DNA of 5,531 nucleotides from an uncultured Ruminococcus sp. (GTDB taxonomy: Bacteria > Bacillota > Clostridia > Oscillospirales > Acutalibacteraceae): the NCBI GenBank assembly GCA_902783065.1, contig CACZPV010000155.1, forward strand, positions 1 to 5,531. Direction: 5' to 3'. How positions within the stretch are numbered: position 1 is the first letter of the stretch; each line of letters starts with the position of its first letter. The notes beneath the pieces were generated by a model. It was not told where the DNA came from and ran no database searches. It saw only the letters and a program-made list of their open reading frames with translations. Shown here piece after piece: positions 1 to 5,508 of this stretch. Position numbers and translations under genes: made by a program.

Positions 1-920
1 ATAACCTGACCAAATTCATTCAGAAGCGCTCCGCCTGAATTTCCCGGATTAATAGCCGCATCTGTCTGGATATACTTTGTATGGATGCTGCCCGATAAAA
101 CACGGTTAAGAGCAGAAACAGTGCCCTTCGTAAGAGAATTGGCAAACTCCGATCCGCCCGGATTACCAAGCGCAAATGACAGTTCTCCGATCGTCAGCTT
201 ATCGGAATCTGCAAACTCCGCAGGTTTTAACCCTTTTTCGTCTATTTTGATCACTGCAAGATCTGTTTTTTTATCAATTCCGATAATAGTGCCCAGATAT
301 TGTCTGTCATCACGCAGACTTACCATGACACCTGTTTTTTTGCTGTCATTAACCACATGGCTGTTTGTTGCAATATAGCCGTCTTCTGTAAGAATAATTC
401 CCGAACCTTCTCCTTCGGCAGATGTAATATAATCCCCGTTCTGATCATAGGAGGTTATACATACAACTGAGTCAGATGCCTTTTGGTATACCTGTGTCGC
501 TACAGTTGTTTCTGAAGAACTGTACTCCGGTGTTTCCGTGGCTGAAAGCTGCGGACCATCAGGATTTGCCTCTGCGGAAGGGGCATCTTTAATATCTGAA
601 CTTGCTCCGAAACTTGATTCTACACGGCTGCCGTCAGGCGGTACATCCTCTTTATCTGCACTTGATCTTACTCCCGAGCCAACCACAAAAATCAGGATTC
701 CCGCTGCAGTCAGTACTACAGCTAAAATGCAGCATATCAGGGCAATTTTTCCTTTGGAACCTTTTGGCGGCTGCGGCGGCATAGCACCGTAGCCGTTATA
801 CATATAGTACTGCTGAGGATACGGTGGCTGAACAGGCCTTGTATAATAACCATTTGGATTATTCATTTCCTGACCGTTATTCTGCGGCATATTCTGATAT
901 CCGTTATTTTTATCAGTCAA
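1..920 (-). CDS. HtrA/DegP-like membrane-anchored serine protease, C-terminus beyond window edge
   Basis: Trypsin-fold (S1C family) protease, expected to degrade or refold misfolded proteins on the outer face of the membrane. The visible 306 codons hold, in order: a cytoplasmic N-terminus rich in Asn, Gly, Pro, Gln and Tyr (residues 1-52); one membrane segment (about 59-80); a Ser/Pro/Glu-rich linker (about 82-135); and the protease domain from about 137. The full catalytic triad is present: His188 in ATNSHVV, Asp220 in KKTDLAVI and Ser295 in GNSGGAL. The family normally has one or two PDZ domains after this; they would lie left of the window. I chose the TTG start at 918-920 because a perfect AAGGAGG lies 8 nt upstream. 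The in-frame ATG at 939-941 has no ribosome binding site and would place that AAGGAGG inside the coding region. The gene is on the same strand as the two-component pair but 350 bp from it. The symbol is left blank because clostridia often carry several htrA paralogues. Confidence 0.95.
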   Translation of the reverse strand, partial: MTDKNNGYQNMPQNNGQEMNNPNGYYTRPVQPPYPQQYYMYNGYGAMPPQPPKGSKGKIALICCILAVVLTAAGILIFVVGSGVRSSADKEDVPPDGSRVESSFGASSDIKDAPSAEANPDGPQLSATETPEYSSSETTVATQVYQKASDSVVCITSYDQNGDYITSAEGEGSGIILTEDGYIATNSHVVNDSKKTGVMVSLRDDRQYLGTIIGIDKKTDLAVIKIDEKGLKPAEFADSDKLTIGELSFALGNPGGSEFANSLTKGTVSALNRVLSGSIHTKYIQTDAAINPGNSGGALLNEFGQV

Positions 921-928
921 ATCAAATT

Positions 929-935
929 CCTCCTT
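929..935 (-). promoter_or_regulatory. Ribosome binding site deciding the htrA-like start
   Basis: Read on the minus strand this is AAGGAGG, a full match to the anti-Shine-Dalgarno core, with 8 nt between it and the TTG at 918-920. It favours that TTG over the ATG 21 nt further upstream, which is preceded by AT-rich sequence with no purine-rich motif. Confidence 0.8.
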
Positions 936-957
936 TTTCATACTAATATTCGATAAG

Positions 958-985
958 AATCTATAAAATAGATTTGAGTGGTAAA
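958..985 (-). promoter_or_regulatory. Weak candidate promoter for the htrA-like gene
   Basis: On the minus strand TTTACC (980-985) and TAGATT (958-963) are spaced 16 bp, each matching four of six consensus bases. Transcription would start near 951, leaving about 30 nt of leader that includes the AAGGAGG. Both hexamers lie within the left arm of the inverted-repeat element, so the element may supply this gene's promoter. The match is weak; read-through from the kinase gene is the alternative. Confidence 0.25.
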
Positions 986-1038
986 TTTCGCAGAACAAGT
1001 CAAAGGACGCTGCTTGTCTTACACCATTTCAGGGGTCT

Positions 1039-1059
1039 CCATAACGCAATGCGTTATGG
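1039..1059. repeat. Perfect hairpin inside the inverted-repeat element
   Basis: Arms CCATAACGCA (1039-1048) and TGCGTTATGG (1050-1059) are exactly complementary around a single A. A run of G follows on the plus strand (a C run on the minus strand), so it does not look like an intrinsic terminator in either direction. Confidence 0.7.
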
Positions 1060-1085
1060 GGGGGAGGAGCCGTAACGCGAGCACG

Positions 1086-1109
1086 AGAACGGTCACACTT
1101 GATCGTTCT
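1086..1109. repeat. 10-bp stem-loop inside the inverted-repeat element
   Basis: AGAACGGTCA (1086-1095) and TGATCGTTCT (1100-1109) are complementary except for one G-T position, with a CACT loop. No T run follows on either strand. With the hairpins at 1039-1059 and 1139-1151 it makes the core of the element highly structured in single-stranded DNA or RNA. Confidence 0.6.
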
Positions 1110-1138
1110 AAGCAAGCACAGCGAGCGACGACGAGACG

Positions 1139-1151
1139 ATAACGACGTTAT
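1139..1151. repeat. Short perfect dyad ATAACG-A-CGTTAT
   Basis: A 6+1+6 perfect inverted repeat near the right arm of the element. Its half-site matches the arms of the 1039-1059 hairpin (ATAACGC / GCGTTAT), so the two dyads may be copies of one motif. Confidence 0.5.
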
Positions 1152-1269
1152 GCGGAAATTAACACCAAAGATATTAAAGTATTCTATCGAATATTAGTGT
1201 CAGCTATGGTTTAGTGTTGTAATCAATATAATAGTGACATTTATGTAGTCTGCCTTAACACGAAACTTT

Positions 1270-2919
1270 TTATTTTTCCTGTTTTTTAGGAATATAAAAC
1301 CTAAATTCTGTATATTCTCCATACACACTGTCTGCCGAAATATCTCCGCCATGAAGTCTGATAATACTGCGGACAAGATAAAGCCCCAGACCAAGTCCTT
1401 TCTTATCCTTACTTCTGGATTTATCGGTTTTGTAGAATTTTTCAAAAACAAGGGGTATTTCTGATTTTTTAATACCCGTACCGCTGTTTTTAATGCTGAA
1501 ATCTGTTCTCATATTGTTTTCACTGATATCAAATTCAATATATCCGCCCTCGTCGGTAAATTTTACAGCATTTTCAATCAGATTATATACAATCTGGTGA
1601 ATCAGATCTTTATCGCCGTTGATTTTTTTCGGGCTTATTGTATCTAATCCTCTGATCTCTATGTTTTTCTTGTCAATTTCTCTCTCAAATGTAATCAATA
1701 TGGTAACAAGTGTAGACAAAAGATCAAAATTTTTATAATTTAATTTTAATTCTCCACTGTCAAGTCTTGAAAGATCCAGCATGGATTTTACAAGACGGGA
1801 GAGTCTTCTGACTTCATCACTTATAATATGCAAATAATACTTATTCTTTTCGGGTGGTATTGTACCATCCAGTATACCATCAATAAAGCCGGCAATCGTT
1901 GTCATCGGTGTTTTCAGTTCATGAGATACATTTGCAATAAAGCTTCTTCTCGTGACCTCAGCAGAAGAAAGGGATTCTGCCATATTATTAAAAGAAACGG
2001 CAAGTTCTCCGATTTCATCGTTACTTGTTTCACTTACTCTGACAGTAAAATCGCCCTTTGCAAACTGTTTGGCAGCCTGTGCCATTTGTTTAAGCGGCTT
2101 AACAAGATTATAAGAAAATATACTGATAGCAAGGAAGGAAACACCAAGAGCGGCAATTGCTGAAAGAATAAATATTTTCAGCACCATATCGGTGAAGGTT
2201 GACACATCGCTTGTATCAGTAGAAACAATAACAATTGCACAAATCTGATCATCATTGTAGTAGATCGGATAAGCGGCGACGTATTTTTCTGTTTTATAGA
2301 TGCCGTCAAGTGTGGTTCTTGCAAAATACTTTCCTTCATTGATCGTAGTACTGATTACATCCGAAGGAATCCTTGCATTCTGGGGAATACTGTCTGTTAC
2401 CCTGCTGACATCTGGTGCTGTTTCATCAAAAACATCCTGTTCATAGGATGCTGATGTTTTTTTTTCGTTATTGTCATTCTTGTTTTCACTGTTACTGTTT
2501 TCTGCAGAACTTTCGTCTTCGAATCTTTCACCCAGTGTAGGAAGACGATTTGGACTGTCCACGGTATTAACCGCAATTTGTGTCTGACCGCTGGTATTGG
2601 CTATTGCAATATCACCGTTTACCTCCCCAGCAAAAAAAGCCAGAAAGCGCTGTACCTCATCAGGATTATTCAGCTTGACAGAAATATGATATCTTGGGTC
2701 AAGCGGTTCGTTAACTGCAATATACGGCCGCATATATACCGCAACATTTTTTGCACGTTCGTCCAGCAAATTAAGTTTTTCCATAGACCAGTAATTTGTA
2801 ATGGTAACTGTCAATATGGTTCCCAGAACAAAGAAACTGAAAAAAACAATCAGTACGCTGACGTTCATGTATTTTCGGAATAATGATTTTCTGGCATAAA
2901 ATTTATTCTTTAACCTCAA
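1270..2919 (-). CDS. Two-component sensor histidine kinase, OmpR-partner (HAMP/HisKA) type
   Basis: Membrane kinase that autophosphorylates a histidine and passes the phosphate to the regulator encoded just upstream. Order over 549 residues: basic N-terminus; membrane helix 1 (about 18-42); extracytoplasmic sensor region (about 45-243) with a Ser/Asn/Glu/Lys-rich low-complexity stretch at 134-160; membrane helix 2 (about 246-271); HAMP linker (about 272-322); HisKA dimerisation domain with the H-box SHELKTP, phosphoacceptor His333; HATPase domain with N-box NLIENAVKF (446-454), G1-type motif NSGTGI (478-483), F-box FEKFYKTDKSRS (492-503) and G2 box GLGLGL (508-513). The G1 box has Asn where many kinases have Asp. 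I take the TTG start at 2917-2919: GGAGTAGG lies 8 nt upstream, and the next in-frame ATG (2866-2868) has no such site and would clip into the first membrane helix. It overlaps the regulator's 3' end by 17 nt, implying one transcript and coupled translation. The sensor region is not one I can assign to a ligand. Confidence 0.95.
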   Translation of the reverse strand: MRLKNKFYARKSLFRKYMNVSVLIVFFSFFVLGTILTVTITNYWSMEKLNLLDERAKNVAVYMRPYIAVNEPLDPRYHISVKLNNPDEVQRFLAFFAGEVNGDIAIANTSGQTQIAVNTVDSPNRLPTLGERFEDESSAENSNSENKNDNNEKKTSASYEQDVFDETAPDVSRVTDSIPQNARIPSDVISTTINEGKYFARTTLDGIYKTEKYVAAYPIYYNDDQICAIVIVSTDTSDVSTFTDMVLKIFILSAIAALGVSFLAISIFSYNLVKPLKQMAQAAKQFAKGDFTVRVSETSNDEIGELAVSFNNMAESLSSAEVTRRSFIANVSHELKTPMTTIAGFIDGILDGTIPPEKNKYYLHIISDEVRRLSRLVKSMLDLSRLDSGELKLNYKNFDLLSTLVTILITFEREIDKKNIEIRGLDTISPKKINGDKDLIHQIVYNLIENAVKFTDEGGYIEFDISENNMRTDFSIKNSGTGIKKSEIPLVFEKFYKTDKSRSKDKKGLGLGLYLVRSIIRLHGGDISADSVYGEYTEFRFYIPKKQEK

Positions 2920-3607
2920 ACTTATAACCTACTCCCCATACGGTTTTTAAAGCCCATTGATCCGACACGCCTTCTAATTTTTCTCTCAGACGTTTAACAT
3001 GAACGTCTACTGTTCTTGAATCTCCGTAATAATCAAATCCCCATACCTCATCAAGAAGCTGATCTCTTGTAAATACCCTGTTTGGATTGCTGGCAAGGTG
3101 GTAAATAAGTTCCATTTCTTTAGGTGGTGTATCGATCTGCTCGTTATTAACCCTTAGTTCATAGTTAGTCAGATTGATTACCAATTTATCGTAGCTTACT
3201 TCCTTTTTAGAAGTTTGTGCTTCTACAACGGGAACCTGATCGTTCACTCTCCTCAGAACCGCCTTGATTCTGGCAACAATTTCCTTTGTTTCAAATGGTT
3301 TTGTAACATAGTCGTCGGCACCAAGTTCAAGTCCCAGCACTTTATCAAATACTTCTCCCTTTGCTGTCAGCATAATAATCGGACAGCGAGATGTTTTTCT
3401 GATTTCACGGCATACCTGCCAGCCGTCAAAAACGGGAAGCATTATATCAAGCATCACAAGATCAGGTTTTTCAGTTTTAAATTTAGTGATTGCCTGACCG
3501 CCGTCATTGGCAATTACAACCTCAAAACCCTCTTTTTCAATATAGAGTCGTAACAGTTCACAGATATTTATATCGTCATCAACAACAAGTATTTTCCCCA
3601 TACTCAT
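2903..3607 (-). CDS. OmpR/PhoB-family DNA-binding response regulator
   Basis: Cytoplasmic transcription factor activated by phosphoryl transfer from the kinase encoded directly downstream. The 234-residue protein has a receiver domain (about 4-118): acidic cluster Asp10-Asp12 in LVVDDD, phosphoacceptor Asp54 in LVMLDIMLP, Thr81 in IIMLTAK and Lys103 in VTKPF. A short linker leads to a winged-helix OmpR domain (about 136-232) with the recognition-helix motif SRTVDVHVKRLREKL (197-211) and the C-terminal wing WGVGYKF. Length and every key residue are typical. I chose the ATG at 3605-3607: AAAGGTG sits 10 nt upstream, and the promoter at 3661-3689 predicts transcription from about 3654. A longer in-frame ATG at 3644-3646 has no ribosome binding site and would lie only about 8 nt into the mRNA. 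The protein resembles WalR/PhoP/ResD-type regulators; I cannot name the orthologue from sequence alone. Confidence 0.97.
   Translation of the reverse strand: MSMGKILVVDDDINICELLRLYIEKEGFEVVIANDGGQAITKFKTEKPDLVMLDIMLPVFDGWQVCREIRKTSRCPIIMLTAKGEVFDKVLGLELGADDYVTKPFETKEIVARIKAVLRRVNDQVPVVEAQTSKKEVSYDKLVINLTNYELRVNNEQIDTPPKEMELIYHLASNPNRVFTRDQLLDEVWGFDYYGDSRTVDVHVKRLREKLEGVSDQWALKTVWGVGYKFEVKE
2928..2937 (-). promoter_or_regulatory. Ribosome binding site deciding the kinase TTG start
   Basis: Minus-strand GGGGAGTAGG lies within the last codons of the response-regulator gene, ending 8 nt before the TTG at 2917-2919. It supports the TTG rather than the ATG 17 codons later, and places kinase initiation within the terminating regulator gene. 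Confidence 0.5.
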
Positions 3608-3660
3608 TTTCGATACACACCTTTCATTATTTCTGTCGGCAGACATACCGATACAAATAG

Positions 3661-3689
3661 ATTATATCATAAATTCCCGTATTGAGCAA
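3661..3689 (-). promoter_or_regulatory. Promoter of the regulator-kinase operon
   Basis: On the minus strand, TTGCTC (-35, 3684-3689), a 17-bp spacer and a perfect TATAAT (-10, 3661-3666), preceded by the TG of an extended -10 (TGATATAAT). The expected start is near 3654, giving a 5' leader of about 47 nt. This is the best housekeeping-sigma promoter in the window. A direct repeat of AATTTAT, spaced 21 bp (3669-3675 and 3690-3696), lies across it and could be an operator. Confidence 0.8.
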
Positions 3690-3864
3690 ATAAATTTTTC
3701 TTCCGGCGACCGGCGAACCGTCGGATTATAAATGTGATTTTTTTATTCATTGCGGATCGTAGTCACCGCTGCCAACTAGAATTTTACACTTACCGAGCTG
3801 TCGGGTCACTTGACGGGTTCTTATGAATAAATGCGAAAAAGGGTAGCCGTGAATGGCTGAAGTG

Positions 3865-3873
3865 TGGTATAAT
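3865..3873 (+). promoter_or_regulatory. Upstream extended -10 promoter toward the rRNA methyltransferase gene
   Basis: TGGTATAAT is an exact extended -10 element (TGN plus TATAAT). No good -35 hexamer lies 16-18 bp upstream, which extended -10 promoters can do without. Transcription would begin near 3880, giving a leader of about 235 nt. A small stem-loop (GAACATC at 3876-3882 with GATaGTTC at 3890-3897) lies at the start of that transcript. Confidence 0.5.
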
Positions 3874-3924
3874 GTGAACATCGGATATTGATAGTTCATG
3901 CCCTGCAAATGAAACGGATAGTCT

Positions 3925-3933
3925 TGTTATAAT
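3925..3933 (+). promoter_or_regulatory. Downstream extended -10 promoter toward the rRNA methyltransferase gene
   Basis: TGTTATAAT is a second exact extended -10 element, 60 bp after the first. The -35 region (TGCAAA, 3904-3909, 18-bp spacer) is poor. The expected start near 3940 leaves an untranslated leader of about 174 nt, much longer than a housekeeping rRNA methyltransferase needs. Confidence 0.5.
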
Positions 3934-3982
3934 GCGATTTTTTTCTTAAGGAAATCATCAGACAGGTGAGCTTCTTTTGCCC

Positions 3983-4012
3983 ATTCCCTGCCTTTTACAG
4001 TGGGAAGGGAAT
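3983..4012 (+). other. Leader stem-loop with competing pairing partners
   Basis: ATTCCCT (3983-3989) is complementary to AGGGAAT (4006-4012). The same TTCCC core can instead pair with GGGAA at 4002-4006, where CTG/CAG extends the stem, or with GGGAA at 4017-4021. One donor facing three acceptors allows mutually exclusive folds in the leader of the methyltransferase transcript. The stem is short, so formation in the cell is an inference. Confidence 0.35.
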
Positions 4013-4022
4013 TGTAGGGAAC

Positions 4023-4053
4023 GGCTGCGATCGTGCTGCGCACTCACGCAGCC
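4023..4053 (+). other. Strong GC-rich hairpin in the methyltransferase leader
   Basis: GGCTGCG (4023-4029) pairs exactly with CGCAGCC (4047-4053). After a symmetric 3x3 internal loop, GTGC (4033-4036) pairs with GCAC (4040-4043) around a TGC triloop. The stem stands out from the AT-rich surroundings and lies about 60 nt before the start codon. It is not followed by a T run, so it is not an intrinsic terminator. A regulatory or mRNA-stabilising role, or part of an unrecognised RNA, is possible. Confidence 0.5.
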
Positions 4054-4113
4054 TAGATAAGATAAAACCGGAATGACTTATTATAGCAGGTGTGAAAAAT
4101 AGGAGAGAATTAT

Positions 4114-5478
4114 ATGACTGTGAAGAAAAATGAAATATATAAATCTGAAATAATTGATTATACAACTGAAGGCAGCGGAGTTTGCAGAATTGACGGAATG
4201 GCAGTTTTTGTGCCTAACACTGCCGTAGGGGATATTGCTGAAATAAAAATACTTAAAGCAGCTAAAAACTATGCTTTCGGTAAAGCAGAAAATATACTCA
4301 ATCCGTCAGCGGACAGATGTATCTCTGACTGTGAGATATTTCAAAAGTGCGGAGGATGCGTGTTTCGTCACATAAATTATGAAGCTGAACTCCGGTTCAA
4401 GCAAAAACGTGTGAAAGATGCCCTGACGCGTATAGGAGGAGTTTCATCAGAAAAGATTATGCCCATTGTGTGTTCCGACAGAGCAGACGGATACAGGAAT
4501 AAGGCACAGCTGCCGCTAACGTTAGATAAAAACGGCAAAATCAGAGCAGGTTTTTTTGCTTCGAGGAGTCATAGAGTTATTCCTCAGAATAAATGTGCTT
4601 TGCAGTCTCCGATTTTTAATAAAGTAGTTAATATTTTTCTGGAATGGGCAAATGATGAAAAAATTACTGTTTACGATGAAACAGTCCATAGCGGTGTGCT
4701 TCGTCATTTGTATTTACGCTATGCAGAAAAGACAGATGAATTAATGGTATGTGTTGTGGTAAACGCAGATGAGATCAAAGGTGAAAATCGACTGGTGAAA
4801 AAATTGAAAAGTAATTTAAGCAATCTTAAAACAGTTGTTTTAAATATTAATAAAGAAAAAACCAACGTGATAACAGGCAGAGAGAGCAGAGTGCTTTACG
4901 GAAACGGATATATCACTGACGAACTTTGTGGGTTGAAATTCAGAATTTCGCCGCTCTCGTTCTATCAGGTTAACAGAGATCAGGCTGAAAAACTGTACAG
5001 AATAGCAGCAGATCTCGCTGGACTAAAAAAACATGAAACACTTCTTGATATGTACTGCGGAACAGGAACGATAGGTTTATCAATGGCTGACAGGGTTAAA
5101 TCGCTGATCGGAGTCGAGATCATTCCGCAGGCGGTAGAGGATGCAAAGAAAAACGCACAGCGAAACGGTATAGAAAATTCAAGATTCATATGCGGGGATG
5201 CTGCAGTAGCTGCAAAGACACTGAAAACAGAGGACCTTAAAGCAGACTGTATAATAGTTGATCCACCGAGAAAAGGATGTGAAAGCTCTCTTATCGGCAC
5301 AATAAATGAATTATCGCCGAAAAGAGTAGTGTATGTTTCCTGCGATCCTGCAACTTTGTCAAGAGATGTCAGGCTTTTTGAAGAAAAGGGATATATTGTG
5401 CAACAAGCAATTCCTGTAGATATGTTCCCCAGAACTGTTCATGTGGAGACAGTGGTATTGATGTCACACAATATATAG
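4114..5478 (+). CDS. rlmD: 23S rRNA (uracil-C5)-methyltransferase, RlmD/RumA family
   Basis: Transfers a methyl group from S-adenosylmethionine to C5 of a uracil in 23S rRNA (U1939 for E. coli RlmD; the Firmicutes enzyme RlmCD also modifies U747). The 454 residues show, in order: an N-terminal TRAM RNA-binding domain (about 4-60); an iron-sulphur site, Cys73-x5-Cys79-GG-Cys82 with the fourth ligand Cys161 in NKCALQ; a central RNA-binding domain; and a Rossmann methyltransferase domain with the SAM loop LLDMYCGTGTIGL (310-322), motif IVDPPRKGC (381-389), the nucleophile Cys410 in YVSCDPATLSRD and the general base Glu445 in VHVETV. Length is typical and every catalytic and cluster residue is present. 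An extra Cys69 precedes the cluster. The ATG has AGGAGA 8 nt upstream. The gene appears to be alone on its strand here. Which uridine it modifies cannot be read from sequence, as clostridia often carry more than one paralogue. Confidence 0.95.
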   Translation: MTVKKNEIYKSEIIDYTTEGSGVCRIDGMAVFVPNTAVGDIAEIKILKAAKNYAFGKAENILNPSADRCISDCEIFQKCGGCVFRHINYEAELRFKQKRVKDALTRIGGVSSEKIMPIVCSDRADGYRNKAQLPLTLDKNGKIRAGFFASRSHRVIPQNKCALQSPIFNKVVNIFLEWANDEKITVYDETVHSGVLRHLYLRYAEKTDELMVCVVVNADEIKGENRLVKKLKSNLSNLKTVVLNINKEKTNVITGRESRVLYGNGYITDELCGLKFRISPLSFYQVNRDQAEKLYRIAADLAGLKKHETLLDMYCGTGTIGLSMADRVKSLIGVEIIPQAVEDAKKNAQRNGIENSRFICGDAAVAAKTLKTEDLKADCIIVDPPRKGCESSLIGTINELSPKRVVYVSCDPATLSRDVRLFEEKGYIVQQAIPVDMFPRTVHVETVVLMSHNI

Positions 5479-5508
5479 TGTTTATAGTTATACAAACACT
5501 ATATATTG
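5469..5508 (+). terminator. Long AT-rich stem-loop spanning the methyltransferase stop codon
   Basis: Positions 5469-5483 and 5494-5508 are perfectly complementary over 15 bp with a 10-nt loop. The TAG stop (5476-5478) is inside the left arm. The location suits a transcription end, but the stem is almost all A/T apart from the GTGTTT/AAACAC part, and no T run follows (TTGCATAAATATG). It may be a weak terminator, an mRNA 3' stabiliser, or one end of a repeat element that continues beyond the window. Confidence 0.45.

Larger units (their letters stand above)
942..1198. repeat. MITE-like non-coding element with terminal inverted repeats
   Basis: The ends ACTAATATTCGATAAGAAT (942-960) and ATTCTATCGAATATTAGT (1181-1198) are inverted copies differing by one inserted A. 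With small gaps the similarity continues inward: 961-992 (containing GTGGTAAATTTCGCA) pairs with 1152-1180 (TGCGGAAATTAACACCAAAG read in reverse), giving arms of about 50 bp. A second nested pair, GCTGCTTGTCTTA at 1009-1021 and TAAGCAAGCACAGC at 1109-1122, is also roughly complementary. The interior is clearly more GC-rich than the flanks and has no credible reading frame. Size (257 bp), terminal inverted repeats and lack of coding fit a miniature inverted-repeat element or structured interspersed repeat. I see no clear target-site duplication (flanks are TCAT and GTCA), and copy number cannot be judged from one window. The element fills most of the gap between the kinase stop codon and the htrA-like start. 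Confidence 0.6.
3697..4113. other. Divergent intergenic region without a gene
   Basis: About 420 bp between the regulator's promoter and the rRNA methyltransferase start. I see no credible open reading frame with a ribosome binding site on either strand, and no tRNA or known riboswitch signature that I recognise. The contents are: a small GC-rich stem at 3708-3723 (CGACCGG, loop CGAA, CCGTCG, with one bulge); an 8-bp inverted repeat TTATTCAT/ATGAATAA (3743-3750 and 3823-3830); two plus-strand promoters; and a hairpin-rich leader from about 3940 to 4113. These last items are listed separately. Confidence 0.6.

Noticed and set aside
85..792. Plus-strand open frames at 85-378, 538-792 and 602-784
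   Set aside because: They lie opposite the HtrA-like gene, whose minus-strand frame contains a full catalytic triad. Their products have no recognisable domain and no ribosome binding site.
942..1269. Intrinsic terminator for the regulator-kinase operon
   Set aside because: I looked for a GC-rich stem followed by T residues on the minus strand after the kinase stop. The hairpins present lack a T run, so none is called.
1200..1451. Minus-strand frame of 83 codons
   Set aside because: It overlaps the kinase ATP-binding domain out of frame and has no domain or start signal of its own.
1828..2883. Plus-strand frames at 1828-2163 and 2578-2883
   Set aside because: Both are antisense to the kinase gene and are Cys/His/Ile-rich, typical of antisense shadows.
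3215..3553. Plus-strand frame of 112 codons
   Set aside because: Antisense to the receiver domain of the response regulator, with no ribosome binding site or recognisable domain.
3605..3646. Longer response-regulator start at 3644-3646, adding 13 residues
   Set aside because: No ribosome binding site, and the promoter places the transcript start only about 8 nt away. The added residues are also absent from the usual family N-terminus.
3703..3744. GC-rich stem followed by a T run as an intrinsic terminator on the plus strand
   Set aside because: The stem is short with a bulge, the T run is about 13 nt away, and no plus-strand gene lies upstream to be terminated.
3690..4113. tRNA, known riboswitch or CRISPR array in the intergenic region
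   Set aside because: No cloverleaf with a T-arm, no T-box GGTGG-type motif, no recognisable riboswitch core and no regularly spaced repeats.
4522..5300. Minus-strand frames at 4522-4707 and 4980-5300
   Set aside because: Antisense to the methyltransferase gene, whose iron-sulphur and catalytic motifs are intact.
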